Shown: piece after piece, positions 1 through 6,267 of the stretch
Numbering within the stretch: position 1 is the stretch's first letter
Layout: the number at the start of each line of letters is the position of its first letter
Source of the DNA: Clostridia bacterium BRH_c25
GTDB lineage: Bacteria > Bacillota_A > Clostridia > Lutisporales > Lutisporaceae
Reading direction: 5' to 3'
NCBI GenBank assembly: GCA_001515955.1
Contig: LOES01000092.1
Coordinates: 1 to 13,276, forward strand
DNA length: 13,276 bases
Made by a program: the position numbers and the translations under genes
The notes under the pieces: model-generated
Databases searched by the model: none
Told to the model about the DNA's origin: nothing
Seen by the model: the letters and a program-made list of their open reading frames with translations, nothing else

Positions 1-185
1 ATATCATTTCTGTTGCTTATCAAGTTTTCTCCAACCAGTTCCCTAACAAGGCCGGTTTCTATTATCAGTCTTTCTTCAATGCTTTTGACCAGACTTCTTT
101 CTACTATCCTCGCAGACAGTATTCCGGAAATAATTACACCCAATATGAGAACGAGAATGATATTAAAAAAAATCTTCCGCTGCAT
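1..185 (-). CDS. Sensor histidine kinase, N-terminal part (runs off the window)
   Basis: The first 61 codons of a membrane sensor kinase, cut by the window edge. The ATG at 185-183 overlaps the response regulator stop by one base (TAATG), with AAGGTG a few bases upstream, so translation is coupled. The protein opens with a short basic start (MQRK), then one hydrophobic membrane segment (about residues 5-24) and an amphipathic stretch rich in Glu and Arg that begins the extracytoplasmic sensor part. This is the usual opening of PhoR/WalK/ResE-type kinases in Bacillota. No HAMP, His box or ATPase domain is visible because they lie outside. It should phosphorylate the regulator encoded just upstream. 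The stimulus cannot be read from this fragment. The kinase call rests on membrane topology plus gene order. Confidence 0.8.
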   Translation of the reverse strand, partial: MQRKIFFNIILVLILGVIISGILSARIVERSLVKSIEERLIIETGLVRELVGENLISNRND

Positions 186-907
186 TATCTTTCACCTTCA
201 CTTATGAACCTATAGCCAACACCTCTTATAGTCTCAATCATCTGTCCGCTGTCTTCATCATCATTGATTTTCTGCCTTAGGTGCCTGATATGAACATCCA
301 CCGTCCTGGTCTCACCCACATAATCATATCCCCAGATTTTATCCAGAAGGAAATCCCTGGTCAATACCTTCCCTTTGTTTTCTATCAGCATTTTTAAAAG
401 CTCAAATTCTTTAAGAGTTAGTGCCAGCTTTTCACCATTTTTCCGTACTTCATATTTCGCGCAGTCAATCTCTATATCATTGACTTTTAGTATCTTAACG
501 CCTTCATCTTCTAATGATTCTCCGGAACTGTCGCCACTTATTCTTCTCATTGCGGCCCTTATTCTTGCTATCAGTTCCTTTATGCTGAAGGGCTTTGTTA
601 CATAGTCGTCAGCTCCCAGCTCCAAGCCTAATACCTTGTCCAGTTCTTCGCTTTTTGCAGTAAGCATAAATAGCGGTATCTTTTTCGTCCGTTTTTCCAT
701 TCTGAGTCTCTTACATACCTCCAAACCATCAAGCCCCGGAAGCATCAGATCCAGCAGTATGAGGTCAGGTATGTTGGCAAAGGCCTCCTCCAACCCGTCA
801 ACACCGTTACCTGCAACTGTTACCTTGTACCCATTTTTTTCAAGGTTATACTTTAAAAGCTCCTGTATGTTGACCTCATCTTCTATTACAAGTATCCTCT
901 CGTTCAT
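185..907 (-). CDS. OmpR/PhoB-family DNA-binding response regulator
   Basis: A 240-residue two-component transcription factor. The receiver domain (about 1-122) has the acidic pocket E9-D10, the phospho-acceptor D53 in ILLDLMLPGLDG, T83 and the invariant K105 in TKPF. A linker of about 20 residues leads to the OmpR-type winged helix (about 145-236), with the LTLKEFELL start, the recognition-helix region TRTVDVHIRHLRQKI and the end motif IRGVGYRF. Length and motifs are those of PhoP/PhoB-type regulators. The start has AGGAGG 10 bases upstream. It sits 25 bp below the YfiH-family gene and overlaps the kinase start, so the three are likely co-transcribed. The target genes cannot be told; a phosphate-starvation role is possible from family resemblance only. 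Confidence 0.95.
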   Translation of the reverse strand: MNERILVIEDEVNIQELLKYNLEKNGYKVTVAGNGVDGLEEAFANIPDLILLDLMLPGLDGLEVCKRLRMEKRTKKIPLFMLTAKSEELDKVLGLELGADDYVTKPFSIKELIARIRAAMRRISGDSSGESLEDEGVKILKVNDIEIDCAKYEVRKNGEKLALTLKEFELLKMLIENKGKVLTRDFLLDKIWGYDYVGETRTVDVHIRHLRQKINDDEDSGQMIETIRGVGYRFISEGER

Positions 908-932
908 ATGGTATAATCCTCCTAGTGCTTAT

Positions 933-1787
933 TTACCTCAATTCCATAATTGCCGACAGACTCCCTGTTCTCCCATTATCTCTCCTATATGAGAAAAACA
1001 ACTCTTCATTGCATTTAGTACAAAATCCGCTGATTGTAATATTTTTTTCTGGAACTCCCAGTTCTACCAGCATAAGCTTGTTTGCTTCCCACAAATCAAT
1101 TACATATTTGTCATTTTTCAATGGCTTTATAATATGTGACCGGTTACCGAAGCTCTCCATAAACTGCTCTGCAACCTCAGGCCCAACCTCAAAGCAATCC
1201 GGCTCTATGGATGGTCCTATCCCTACAAGACAATCCTCCGGTCTTGTCCCATACACCTCGGTCATCTGCCATATTGTCTTTGCACCAACTTTAAGCACAG
1301 TACCCTTCCAGCCTGAGTGAGTTACTGCAATTGCCCTATTCTTTGTATCAAGAAAGAATAGCGGTACACAATCTGCATAAAAGGTTATCAGCGGTATACC
1401 GGAAATATTTGTCATAAGTCCGTCTGTATTCGTGATGTCATTGGGTATAGTGAGCCCTTTACCTATATCGGCTTCCGTGACGACTCTTATATTATCCTCG
1501 TGAGTCTGATCTGAAAACACCAGTCTGGTATAATCAATGCCTATTGCACTGCATACCGTGTCAAGATTCCTGCGTACATTTTCTATAGGATCCTCCTTGG
1601 TAATGGAGGTATTCAGAGAATCATATACTCCCTGACTCACACCTCCGGCCCTGGTCGTGAAGCAGTGCTTTACATTTCCGGTCTCTTCAAAGGATGGGAT
1701 AGTAAGGTAAACCAGTTCATCTTTCCTTACAACTTTAAATGCTTCTTTTATTTCAACCACCTCTAGTCCATTTAATAATATATACAC
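933..1787 (-). CDS. pgeF: YfiH/YlmD (PgeF) family protein, multicopper-oxidase-like fold purine nucleoside phosphorylase
   Basis: Member of the family once annotated as polyphenol oxidase/laccase (DUF152). Characterised members (YfiH, YlmD, human FAMIN/LACC1) are cytosolic purine nucleoside phosphorylases or adenosine deaminases. Visible family marks are FTTRAGGVSQGVYDSLN (about 43-59) and the His-Cys-His metal/catalytic triad: H96 in SDQTH, C140 in FYADCVPL and H157 in THSGWKGT. CFEVGPEV lies further on. Length is normal. The start is uncertain. The longest frame begins with GTG at 1787, without a ribosome site and nearly at the predicted transcription start. An AGAGGTGG lies at 1759-1766, and a GTG at 1760 is an alternative 10 codons in. 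The gene lies 25 bp above the response regulator, likely one operon. No functional link to the two-component pair is evident. Confidence 0.9.
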   Translation of the reverse strand: MYILLNGLEVVEIKEAFKVVRKDELVYLTIPSFEETGNVKHCFTTRAGGVSQGVYDSLNTSITKEDPIENVRRNLDTVCSAIGIDYTRLVFSDQTHEDNIRVVTEADIGKGLTIPNDITNTDGLMTNISGIPLITFYADCVPLFFLDTKNRAIAVTHSGWKGTVLKVGAKTIWQMTEVYGTRPEDCLVGIGPSIEPDCFEVGPEVAEQFMESFGNRSHIIKPLKNDKYVIDLWEANKLMLVELGVPEKNITISGFCTKCNEELFFSYRRDNGRTGSLSAIMELR

Positions 1788-1795
1788 TTATTCTA

Positions 1796-1824
1796 ATGTT
1801 AATATTATTCGGGATTTTTATCAA
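1796..1824 (-). promoter_or_regulatory. Candidate sigma-A promoter for the pgeF-like/two-component operon
   Basis: On the minus strand TTGATA (1824-1819) is followed, after 17 bases, by TAACAT (1801-1796). The -35 is good and the -10 is only 4 of 6. Transcription would start near 1789, almost on the upstream GTG at 1787, which favours a start codon further in. Prediction from sequence only. Confidence 0.35.
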
Positions 1825-1850
1825 TAGGGAAAAAGGTTTCGGGGTTTGAG

Positions 1851-1925
1851 GTGTAGGGAATGGTCTTGGCCGTTCCGGTGTGGGAGCGAACAGTATTCGC
1901 CCTTTTGGGGTGTGAGGTCCGGGTG
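1851..1925. repeat. Double-hairpin, REP-like intergenic element
   Basis: A G-rich stretch between two minus-strand genes holds two consecutive small hairpins. Arms 1857-1863 and 1870-1876 (GGAATGG/CCGTTCC, one G-T pair) enclose a 6-base loop. Arms GGGAGCGAA (1882-1890) and TTCGCCC (1896-1902) enclose CAGTA, with one bulged A. The second hairpin resembles the GGGGCGAA...TTCGCCC palindrome common in intergenic repeats of Clostridia and cyanobacteria. GGTGT-like words recur around it (1850-1854, 1877-1881, 1909-1913, 1922-1926). Base composition differs sharply from the AT-rich flanks. It may also act as a weak terminator below the EAL gene, but there is no T-run. Confidence 0.5.
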
Positions 1926-1957
1926 TAATTCTGTCACTATTTTCCTATGACTGGGAT

Positions 1958-3685
1958 CTATTTCTGCTTTGCTATTTTTTTCAGTCTTGCCAGTAATTCA
2001 GTAAGCTCAAATACATCTTTGACAGTTTGTGTTTGATTATTGACTACAACAGAAGTCAGAGTAATAAGCGGGAACCGTTCCACCTCACCATGCCTGTTAG
2101 CTGCTGTGATATATCCGTTTTGAACATCTGTTTGATTATAGAAGGTTAAAACCTCTAACTCGAACTGCTTTTCGATATCTTTAAAGTAAGCTTCCGTTAC
2201 GTGATCATTTAAGATTACAACAAAATCATCTCCGCCTATATGTCCGACAAATTGTTCTTCTGAAACATTATGCTTTAGAATATCTGCTAACAGTTTTATC
2301 ACAAAATCTCCATTTTCAAACCCGTAAACATCATTGTATGCCTTGAAATTGTCAATATCGAGATATGCAACGCTGTACTTGTTGGTACATGATACGCATT
2401 GACTTAGCTTTTGCTCAATGATCAAGTTGCCCGGCAGCCCTGACAAAGGATTTTGATGCTTTGCTGCAGAAATCTCTATTTCGGTTGTTTTCTGCAGTAA
2501 ATCTTTAATCGTTACGGTTCCGATGTATTTATCCTCTTCTGTAACAACAATAAAATCATAGAGCTTATCATTTGGGCGTGACAAGGCCATTGAGGACACA
2601 GTGCTTACAGGTGTTTTATAATCCACAGATAAAAAGCTTCTATCCATAAGCTTGGAAATGGTTTTGTTTTGATTCAGGGCAAAGCCATAATGCCCACTCA
2701 GTTTTAATGCCAGTTTTTCTTGAGTAACTATTCCAACAGGTGCCTCATTTTCAATGACACATAATCCAAAGCAGTTTGGATTTTTCTTGAAAATATCGTA
2801 TACATGAGGAATCATTTCAGTTGGCGGAATTGTTTCGGTATCGTTACATAAATTTGCTATGTAAATATTTGAAATGATGCTCTGGGAAGTATGATTTTTC
2901 TTAAGATTAATCTTCTTAAGTGCCTGCAAAACCTCCTGCCTGATTTCCTTTACCTCTGCATCCGGTTTCTGAATGAGATATCCCTGACCATATTGCACTC
3001 CCAAGTTAACAAGTGTATCCAATTCCTCATAGGTCTCGATGCCTTCAGCAATTAAAAACACATTTGAAGCTTTAGAAAATTCAACCATGCCCTTAACAAG
3101 TGCAAATTTCAAACTGTCTGCATCAACACCGCGAATCAGCTTCATATCAAGCTTAATATAATTAGGATTGACATCACTTATTAGATTTAATCCTGAGTAC
3201 CCTGCTCCCGCATCGTCAATGGCAATTTTGTAATCCTGGCTTTTATAATGATCAATAGTTGCTTTAAAGCCAGCCATATCAGTGATTACATTCCTCTCTG
3301 TTATTTCAAAGATAACGTTGTGGGGAGCAATATCATACTGCATTAAAAAATCCTTTGTGAACCCTTTCTTAAAAGATTCATCGTGCATCGTATTGGGGTT
3401 AACATTGATAAACAGTTTCTTGCTGTAGGGGGGAATCATAAATTTATATGCGGCCTCAAGTGCCGTTGTTCTGCAAAGCAGCTCCAGGTCCCACAAGCGA
3501 TTACACTCTCCTGCAATTGTAAACAGCATGTCAGGATTTTTAATTTCACTATCACATATGATTCTACTTAGCGCTTCATGCCCTAGAATACTGCCGTCCC
3601 TCAGGGATATGACGGGTTGAAAAACAGTTTTTATCTGTTTATTACGGAGGATATAATCCAAGGCTTCTTTACTCGACTCTGACAT
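1958..3685 (-). CDS. EAL-CBS-GGDEF cyclic-di-GMP signalling protein
   Basis: A 575-residue soluble protein with three parts. The EAL phosphodiesterase domain (about 15-250) keeps its metal and catalytic marks: E37-A38-L39, N94, E127 in EITER, the D157-D158 pair (DDAGAGYS instead of DDFGAGYS), K178-L179-D180, E214 in AEGIE and Q234 before GYL. A CBS-domain pair (about 285-400) would bind adenine nucleotides or another ligand. The C-terminal GGDEF domain (about 412-560) reads GGDDF at 484-488 and has no RxxD inhibitory site ahead of it. The likely role is to hydrolyse c-di-GMP to pGpG, with the CBS and GGDDF parts regulating; cyclase activity is doubtful. No membrane segment is seen. ATG has AGAGGTGG just upstream. 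It appears to be transcribed alone, 179 bp below cysE and behind its terminator. Confidence 0.93.
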   Translation of the reverse strand: MSESSKEALDYILRNKQIKTVFQPVISLRDGSILGHEALSRIICDSEIKNPDMLFTIAGECNRLWDLELLCRTTALEAAYKFMIPPYSKKLFINVNPNTMHDESFKKGFTKDFLMQYDIAPHNVIFEITERNVITDMAGFKATIDHYKSQDYKIAIDDAGAGYSGLNLISDVNPNYIKLDMKLIRGVDADSLKFALVKGMVEFSKASNVFLIAEGIETYEELDTLVNLGVQYGQGYLIQKPDAEVKEIRQEVLQALKKINLKKNHTSQSIISNIYIANLCNDTETIPPTEMIPHVYDIFKKNPNCFGLCVIENEAPVGIVTQEKLALKLSGHYGFALNQNKTISKLMDRSFLSVDYKTPVSTVSSMALSRPNDKLYDFIVVTEEDKYIGTVTIKDLLQKTTEIEISAAKHQNPLSGLPGNLIIEQKLSQCVSCTNKYSVAYLDIDNFKAYNDVYGFENGDFVIKLLADILKHNVSEEQFVGHIGGDDFVVILNDHVTEAYFKDIEKQFELEVLTFYNQTDVQNGYITAANRHGEVERFPLITLTSVVVNNQTQTVKDVFELTELLARLKKIAKQK

Positions 3686-3786
3686 TTGACCACCTCTATC
3701 TTTGTTGTATCTATTGCTAATATTTATATTTTTTCTTTCACCATGAGATTAATTTTACACGGGCTTTGTAAAGAACGAATTACCAA

Positions 3787-3816
3787 AATATAAAATGTAA
3801 GTTAATTTTGTGTAAA
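3787..3816 (-). promoter_or_regulatory. Candidate sigma-A promoter for the EAL-CBS-GGDEF gene
   Basis: Minus-strand TTTACA (3816-3811) and TATATT (3792-3787), each 5 of 6 to consensus, are 18 bases apart. They lie between the cysE terminator and the gene, leaving a leader of about 95 bases. Confidence 0.4.
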
Positions 3817-3835
3817 AAAACTTGGCACATATGAC

Positions 3836-3860
3836 AAGAAAAAAAGCCCCCCTTGGGCTT
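3836..3860 (-). terminator. Rho-independent terminator after cysE
   Basis: On the minus strand AAGCCC (3860-3855) pairs with GGGCTT (3849-3844) around a 5-base loop, followed at once by TTTTTCTT. It begins 5 bases after the cysE stop codon and separates cysE from the EAL gene. Confidence 0.8.
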
Positions 3861-3864
3861 ATAT

Positions 3865-4491
3865 CTACTTCAATCTGCTTTCGAGCTCTCCGATTCTCTT
3901 CTCCAGCCCCTTGATTTCATCTTCAAGTGGATCCGGAATGTCTGTATGGTTTAAATCAATATATGTCTCATCTATTCCATCCCTTCTCACCACATGTGCC
4001 GGGACTCCTACTGCTGTGCTATTTGGGGGTATGCACCTCACTACCACTGCCCCTGCTCCTATCTTGGCATTATGTCCTATTGTAATAGGTCCAAGAATCT
4101 TAGCTCCTGACCCTATGGTTACATTATGCTCAATTGTAGGATGCCTCTTTCCTTTGTCTTTTCCTGTTCCGCCCAATGTAACCCCTTGATACAGTGTCAC
4201 ATCATTACCTACTTCTGCAGTCTCACCAATTACTATACCTGAACCGTGGTCTATAAAGAGCCTTCTTCCTATGACTGCTCCCGGATGTATCTCAATTCCT
4301 GAAAAGAATCTGCACAGTTGTGAAATCAGCCTTGACAATAGAAATATCCTCCTGCGGTACAGACTGTGAGCAATCCTATGACATATAACAGCATGCAAAC
4401 CCGGATAGCATAATACTACCTCCAGATAGCTTTTAGCAGCCGGATCCCTTTCGAATATTGTCTTTATATCTTCCTTCAACTGTTTAAACAT
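3865..4491 (-). CDS. cysE: Serine O-acetyltransferase
   Basis: Catalyses L-serine + acetyl-CoA to O-acetyl-L-serine, the committed step of cysteine synthesis, in the cytosol. The 208-residue protein has the helical N-terminal SAT domain ([26 protein letters not shown]) and then a left-handed beta-helix of hexapeptide repeats. The catalytic His lies in FIDHGSG, the second active-site His in KRHPTI, with [23 protein letters not shown] between. The C-terminal region (VPAHVVRR and after) ends in a short Glu/Lys helix. The chosen ATG at 4491 has AAGGGTGG 5 bases upstream; a GTG three codons earlier (4500) overlaps that site and is less likely. Expression is governed by the cysteine T-box leader upstream. 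A terminator follows directly, so cysE is the only gene in this unit. Confidence 0.95.
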   Translation of the reverse strand: MFKQLKEDIKTIFERDPAAKSYLEVVLCYPGLHAVICHRIAHSLYRRRIFLLSRLISQLCRFFSGIEIHPGAVIGRRLFIDHGSGIVIGETAEVGNDVTLYQGVTLGGTGKDKGKRHPTIEHNVTIGSGAKILGPITIGHNAKIGAGAVVVRCIPPNSTAVGVPAHVVRRDGIDETYIDLNHTDIPDPLEDEIKGLEKRIGELESRLK

Positions 4492-4544
4492 TATTACCAC
4501 CCTTTATTCATAATTCTTATTTACCGGCTTGTTTTAATATATTC

Positions 4545-4574
4545 TCACATCCTGTAATTTGTTTGTTTTTTCAT
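4545..4574 (-). other. Possible 9-codon leader ORF between the T-box terminator and cysE
   Basis: A perfect GGAGGT (4586-4581) stands 6 bases before ATG at 4574, which opens MKKQTNYRM and a TGA. It lies about 37 bases after the T-box terminator's T-run and 53 bases before cysE. The ribosome site is better than that of cysE, but so short an ORF may be chance or the remnant of an older start. Confidence 0.25.
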
Positions 4575-4610
4575 TGACATACCTCCATTTATGATCATTA
4601 ATGAGTTGTC

Positions 4611-4658
4611 TCAAAAGCAAAAGCCTCTTTATACATACTTGCATATGCATAAAGAGGC
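4611..4658 (-). terminator. T-box regulated terminator
   Basis: GCCTCTTTAT (4658-4649) pairs with ATAAAGAGGC (4632-4623). One mismatch and four further pairs continue the stem to a small loop. TTTTGCTTTTG follows. The upstream arm starts 7 bases after the T-box core, as expected for a terminator that competes with the antiterminator. Confidence 0.88.
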
Positions 4659-4915
4659 ATAACTGCGGTTCCACTCTTTCAATACTCATGAGGATACTAA
4701 CATATCCCTGCACTGTAACGGGTGCTCCCGTCATATCCTACTGAAGCCTTGAATAAGGCTTGTTCGGTCAAAAGCTCCTGGACGCACTTTCGGCACATAT
4801 CTCTGGTGCTGCTTTCAGCAGTCGGAATAATCCGTCGCAGCCCTCTCTGTAGAAATATTCGTGTACCTACACTTTCCATTCTAAGCCTTTGTCTCAATTC
4901 CTACTGAATTGCTAT
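4611..4915 (-). ncRNA. T-box leader (cysteine-type) of cysE
   Basis: A tRNA-sensing antitermination leader of about 300 bases, read on minus. In order: a Stem I region with AGAGAGGG, a specifier-side strand where GAAAG precedes TGC (4786-4784, the cysteine codon), the AGTAGG region near 4745, a short Stem III (ACGGGAGCACCCGT), and the conserved T-box core GTGGAACCGC (4674-4665). A strong terminator follows. The bulge triplet is UGG followed by A, which pairs with a U discriminator base. tRNA-Cys has U73, whereas tRNA-Ser has G73, so both tRNA contacts favour cysteine. Uncharged tRNA-Cys should stabilise the antiterminator and allow cysE expression. The exact Stem I fold was drawn by eye. Two longer open frames crossing this stretch are not genes. 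Confidence 0.92.
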
Positions 4916-4921
4916 GATATA

Positions 4922-4950
4922 ATAATATGATATTTACAATTCTATGTCAA
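4922..4950 (-). promoter_or_regulatory. Strong sigma-A promoter of the T-box/cysE transcript
   Basis: Consensus TTGACA (4950-4945), 17-base spacer, TATTAT (4927-4922) on minus. Transcription should begin near 4915, just before Stem I of the T-box. It lies 17 bases beyond the stop of the upstream gene. Confidence 0.85.
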
Positions 4951-4966
4951 GAATTATTTTCATGCT

Positions 4967-5380
4967 TTACTCAACCATTAGAATGTTGCTCGGATCATAT
5001 GGCATTATACGATAATCCAGGTTCTCTGCTTCAAGTCCTTCCATAAACGAAATCAGCTCTTCCAGTCCTTTAGGATAAATATTCAGTGTTTCATCCTTAA
5101 GGCTGTATATAATTTCATAAGCCTTCCGGCTCTGGAATTCATCCAATAGGTCAAGCTTTCCCGCCAGATTGTATATTTCATGCAGTAAGCTGATATTCCT
5201 CCTGTCTATTGCGTAATCGGCAAAAAAGCTAAAGGCCAAAGCTGCAATGCTCTTTTCATTTTCTTCACTGCTTCTTCTCATTACATCCATGGTAATATCA
5301 ATGTTATTCATAATATGCTCGCAGCCGCTTCTTTTCGCTACCCCTCTCAAACCGTCAAGTGCCTCATCTATCATGTCCAT
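4967..5380 (-). CDS. Hypothetical helical cytosolic protein
   Basis: I do not recognise this gene. It encodes about 137 residues, hydrophilic and predicted nearly all alpha-helical, with one moderately hydrophobic stretch (ALAFSFFADYA), several Glu/Asp-rich turns and no signal or membrane segment. One cysteine is present. A GGGAGGAGA site precedes two in-frame ATGs. ATG at 5380 is only 3 bases from GGGAGG and ATG at 5374 is 9 bases away, so the true start could be either. The frame is open further up to 5422, but that extension passes through an inverted repeat and lacks a ribosome site. It lies 75 bp downstream of a small membrane ORF and the RemA-like gene on the same strand and could belong with them. 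A helical-repeat scaffold or adaptor is possible, but there is no motif to support a function. Confidence 0.7.
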   Translation of the reverse strand: MDMIDEALDGLRGVAKRSGCEHIMNNIDITMDVMRRSSEENEKSIAALAFSFFADYAIDRRNISLLHEIYNLAGKLDLLDEFQSRKAYEIIYSLKDETLNIYPKGLEELISFMEGLEAENLDYRIMPYDPSNILMVE

Positions 5381-5406
5381 TCTCCTCCCTTTATACTTTA
5401 TGGCCG

Positions 5407-5436
5407 CGGAATGTATACTCAAATTCCTACATTCCG
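5407..5436. repeat. 9-bp inverted repeat upstream of the helical hypothetical gene
   Basis: CGGAATGTA (5407-5415) and TACATTCCG (5428-5436) are perfect inverted arms with a 12-base spacer. It lies 27 bases above the ATG at 5380 and overlaps a weak minus-strand -35-like TTGAGT. No T-run follows, so an operator is more likely than a terminator. Confidence 0.4.
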
Positions 5437-5455
5437 AACTTCCCCATGAAATAAA

Positions 5456-5614
5456 TTAAGAACGTTTCCTTGTCTTCCCTGTTTTTGTTAGGTATAGATG
5501 CTGAATATATTCTGTTACATCGATAATAAGTGATGCATATACCGCACCAGCAAATGTAACTCTTACACCATCAAAAAGATTGGAAACAAAGTATACAATA
5601 AGTGTCGCTGCCAA
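5456..5614 (-). CDS. Possible small membrane protein (52 residues, TTG start)
   Basis: A short open frame 7 bases after the stop of the RemA-like gene. From TTG at 5614 it reads LAATLIVYFVSNLFDGV, then a second hydrophobic stretch VTFAGAVYASLIIDV, and ends with a basic tail (KTGKTRKRS). That is two short membrane helices and a positive cytoplasmic end, an organisation rarely produced by chance in non-coding AT-rich DNA. There is no ATG in this frame and no clear ribosome site, so translation would have to be coupled to the upstream gene. The overlapping ATG at 5618 in another frame gives only 18 codons, so a frameshift that separated a real ATG from this body is an alternative. I know no family for it. 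Confidence 0.45.
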   Translation of the reverse strand: MAATLIVYFVSNLFDGVRVTFAGAVYASLIIDVTEYIQHLYLTKTGKTRKRS

Positions 5615-5621
5615 AACATAT

Positions 5622-6002
5622 CTACTGTTTTACATCAAACTCAATCTCATGCTTTAGTATTTCCTCTATTCTTTTCTGAATATTATCCAAATCCAGATCT
5701 GCTTCTTTTCTTATGCTCTTTCTAAGCATGGGACCAATTTGTTGCAAATCATCATATATATCCTGTAGCAGTTCATAAGCTGCAGTTGCCTCCATCATTT
5801 CCCTGGGCACCTCGGATATGTTTGCAATTATTGAGTTCTCTGTCCTGGAAGCAATTATAGGATCACTAAATTTCTCAACATAAACCTTCGTCCTTCTTCC
5901 CGGGCCTCTGTCATCCTCAATAGGTTCCAATGCGACAATTTTATCGGATCGCACATACTTCCCATATCCAAGAGGAACAATGGAGTTTTCCTTGACCATC
6001 AT
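5622..6002 (-). CDS. RemA-like (DUF370) DNA-binding protein with C-terminal helical extension
   Basis: A 126-residue protein. Residues 7-61 align by eye with RemA/YlzA: LGYGKYVRSDKIVALEPIE matches the GFGNIVSANRII region and GRRTKVYVEKFSDPIIAS matches GRRTRAVIITDSDHVILS. The middle segment between them is much shorter than in RemA. Bacillus RemA is a DNA-binding activator of matrix genes that forms rings on repeated sites. Residues 66-126 form a Glu/Lys/Leu-rich helical tail with coiled-coil character that RemA lacks. AGAGAGG stands 8 bases before the ATG at 6002. The gene is divergent from the Gre-like gene, and the 265-bp gap between them contains short direct repeats. A small membrane ORF follows 7 bases behind. 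The assignment is pattern-based; a different DUF370-related family is possible. Confidence 0.55.
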   Translation of the reverse strand: MMVKENSIVPLGYGKYVRSDKIVALEPIEDDRGPGRRTKVYVEKFSDPIIASRTENSIIANISEVPREMMEATAAYELLQDIYDDLQQIGPMLRKSIRKEADLDLDNIQKRIEEILKHEIEFDVKQ

Positions 6003-6147
6003 TTAAATAACCTCTCTTTTCTATCGTATAGATATATTTTTTCAAAATCCACAATTACTATTCCCTTTATATGATTTTAGATATAATCTGAAGTGAATAA
6101 TTCCACTTAATAATAGATTTTCAATTAAATGGTAATGGAATCCACTA

Positions 6148-6176
6148 TTTACATCCATTTACATTTATGTTAAACT
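6148..6176 (+). promoter_or_regulatory. Candidate promoter of the Gre-like gene
   Basis: TTTACA (6148-6153), 17 bases, TAAACT (6171-6176). A second TTTACA (6158-6163) lies 16 bases from TATACA (6180-6185). The duplication of ATTTACAT at a 10-bp period (6147 and 6157) creates both. The first choice would start the RNA near 6183, just ahead of a 12-bp hairpin. Confidence 0.4.
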
Positions 6177-6185
6177 ATATATACA

Positions 6186-6230
6186 GGCATTTTGCAGTTC
6201 TGCTGCAAGGTGCCTTGTTATATTTTTATT
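6186..6230 (+). promoter_or_regulatory. Leader hairpin with U-rich tail (possible attenuator)
   Basis: In RNA, 6186-6197 pairs with 6203-6214 over 12 continuous pairs, two of them G-U, around the loop UUCUG. The tail UUGUUAUAUUUUUAUU follows. The G-U pairs become A-C mismatches on the other strand, so the element reads on plus. It lies 38 bases before the ribosome site of the Gre-like gene. It could be an attenuator, a short terminated RNA or a 5' stabiliser. Confidence 0.5.
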
Positions 6231-6267
6231 ACATTTTCCATTTTATGTATTATAAGGAGGTATTTAA

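Noticed and set aside
185..1787. Phosphate-regulon (PhoP/PhoR) identity for the two-component pair
   Set aside because: The regulator fits the PhoB/PhoP class, but no pst/phoU genes or Pho boxes are in the window, so no symbol was assigned.
1811..1926. Possible G-quadruplex
   Set aside because: G-runs are present but loops of 12-15 bases are too long for a stable quadruplex; the hairpin reading explains more of the block.
4534..4897. Two minus-strand open frames (4534-4734 and 4697-4897)
   Set aside because: They lie within the T-box leader, whose conserved RNA motifs explain the sequence; their products have no protein-like pattern or ribosome site.
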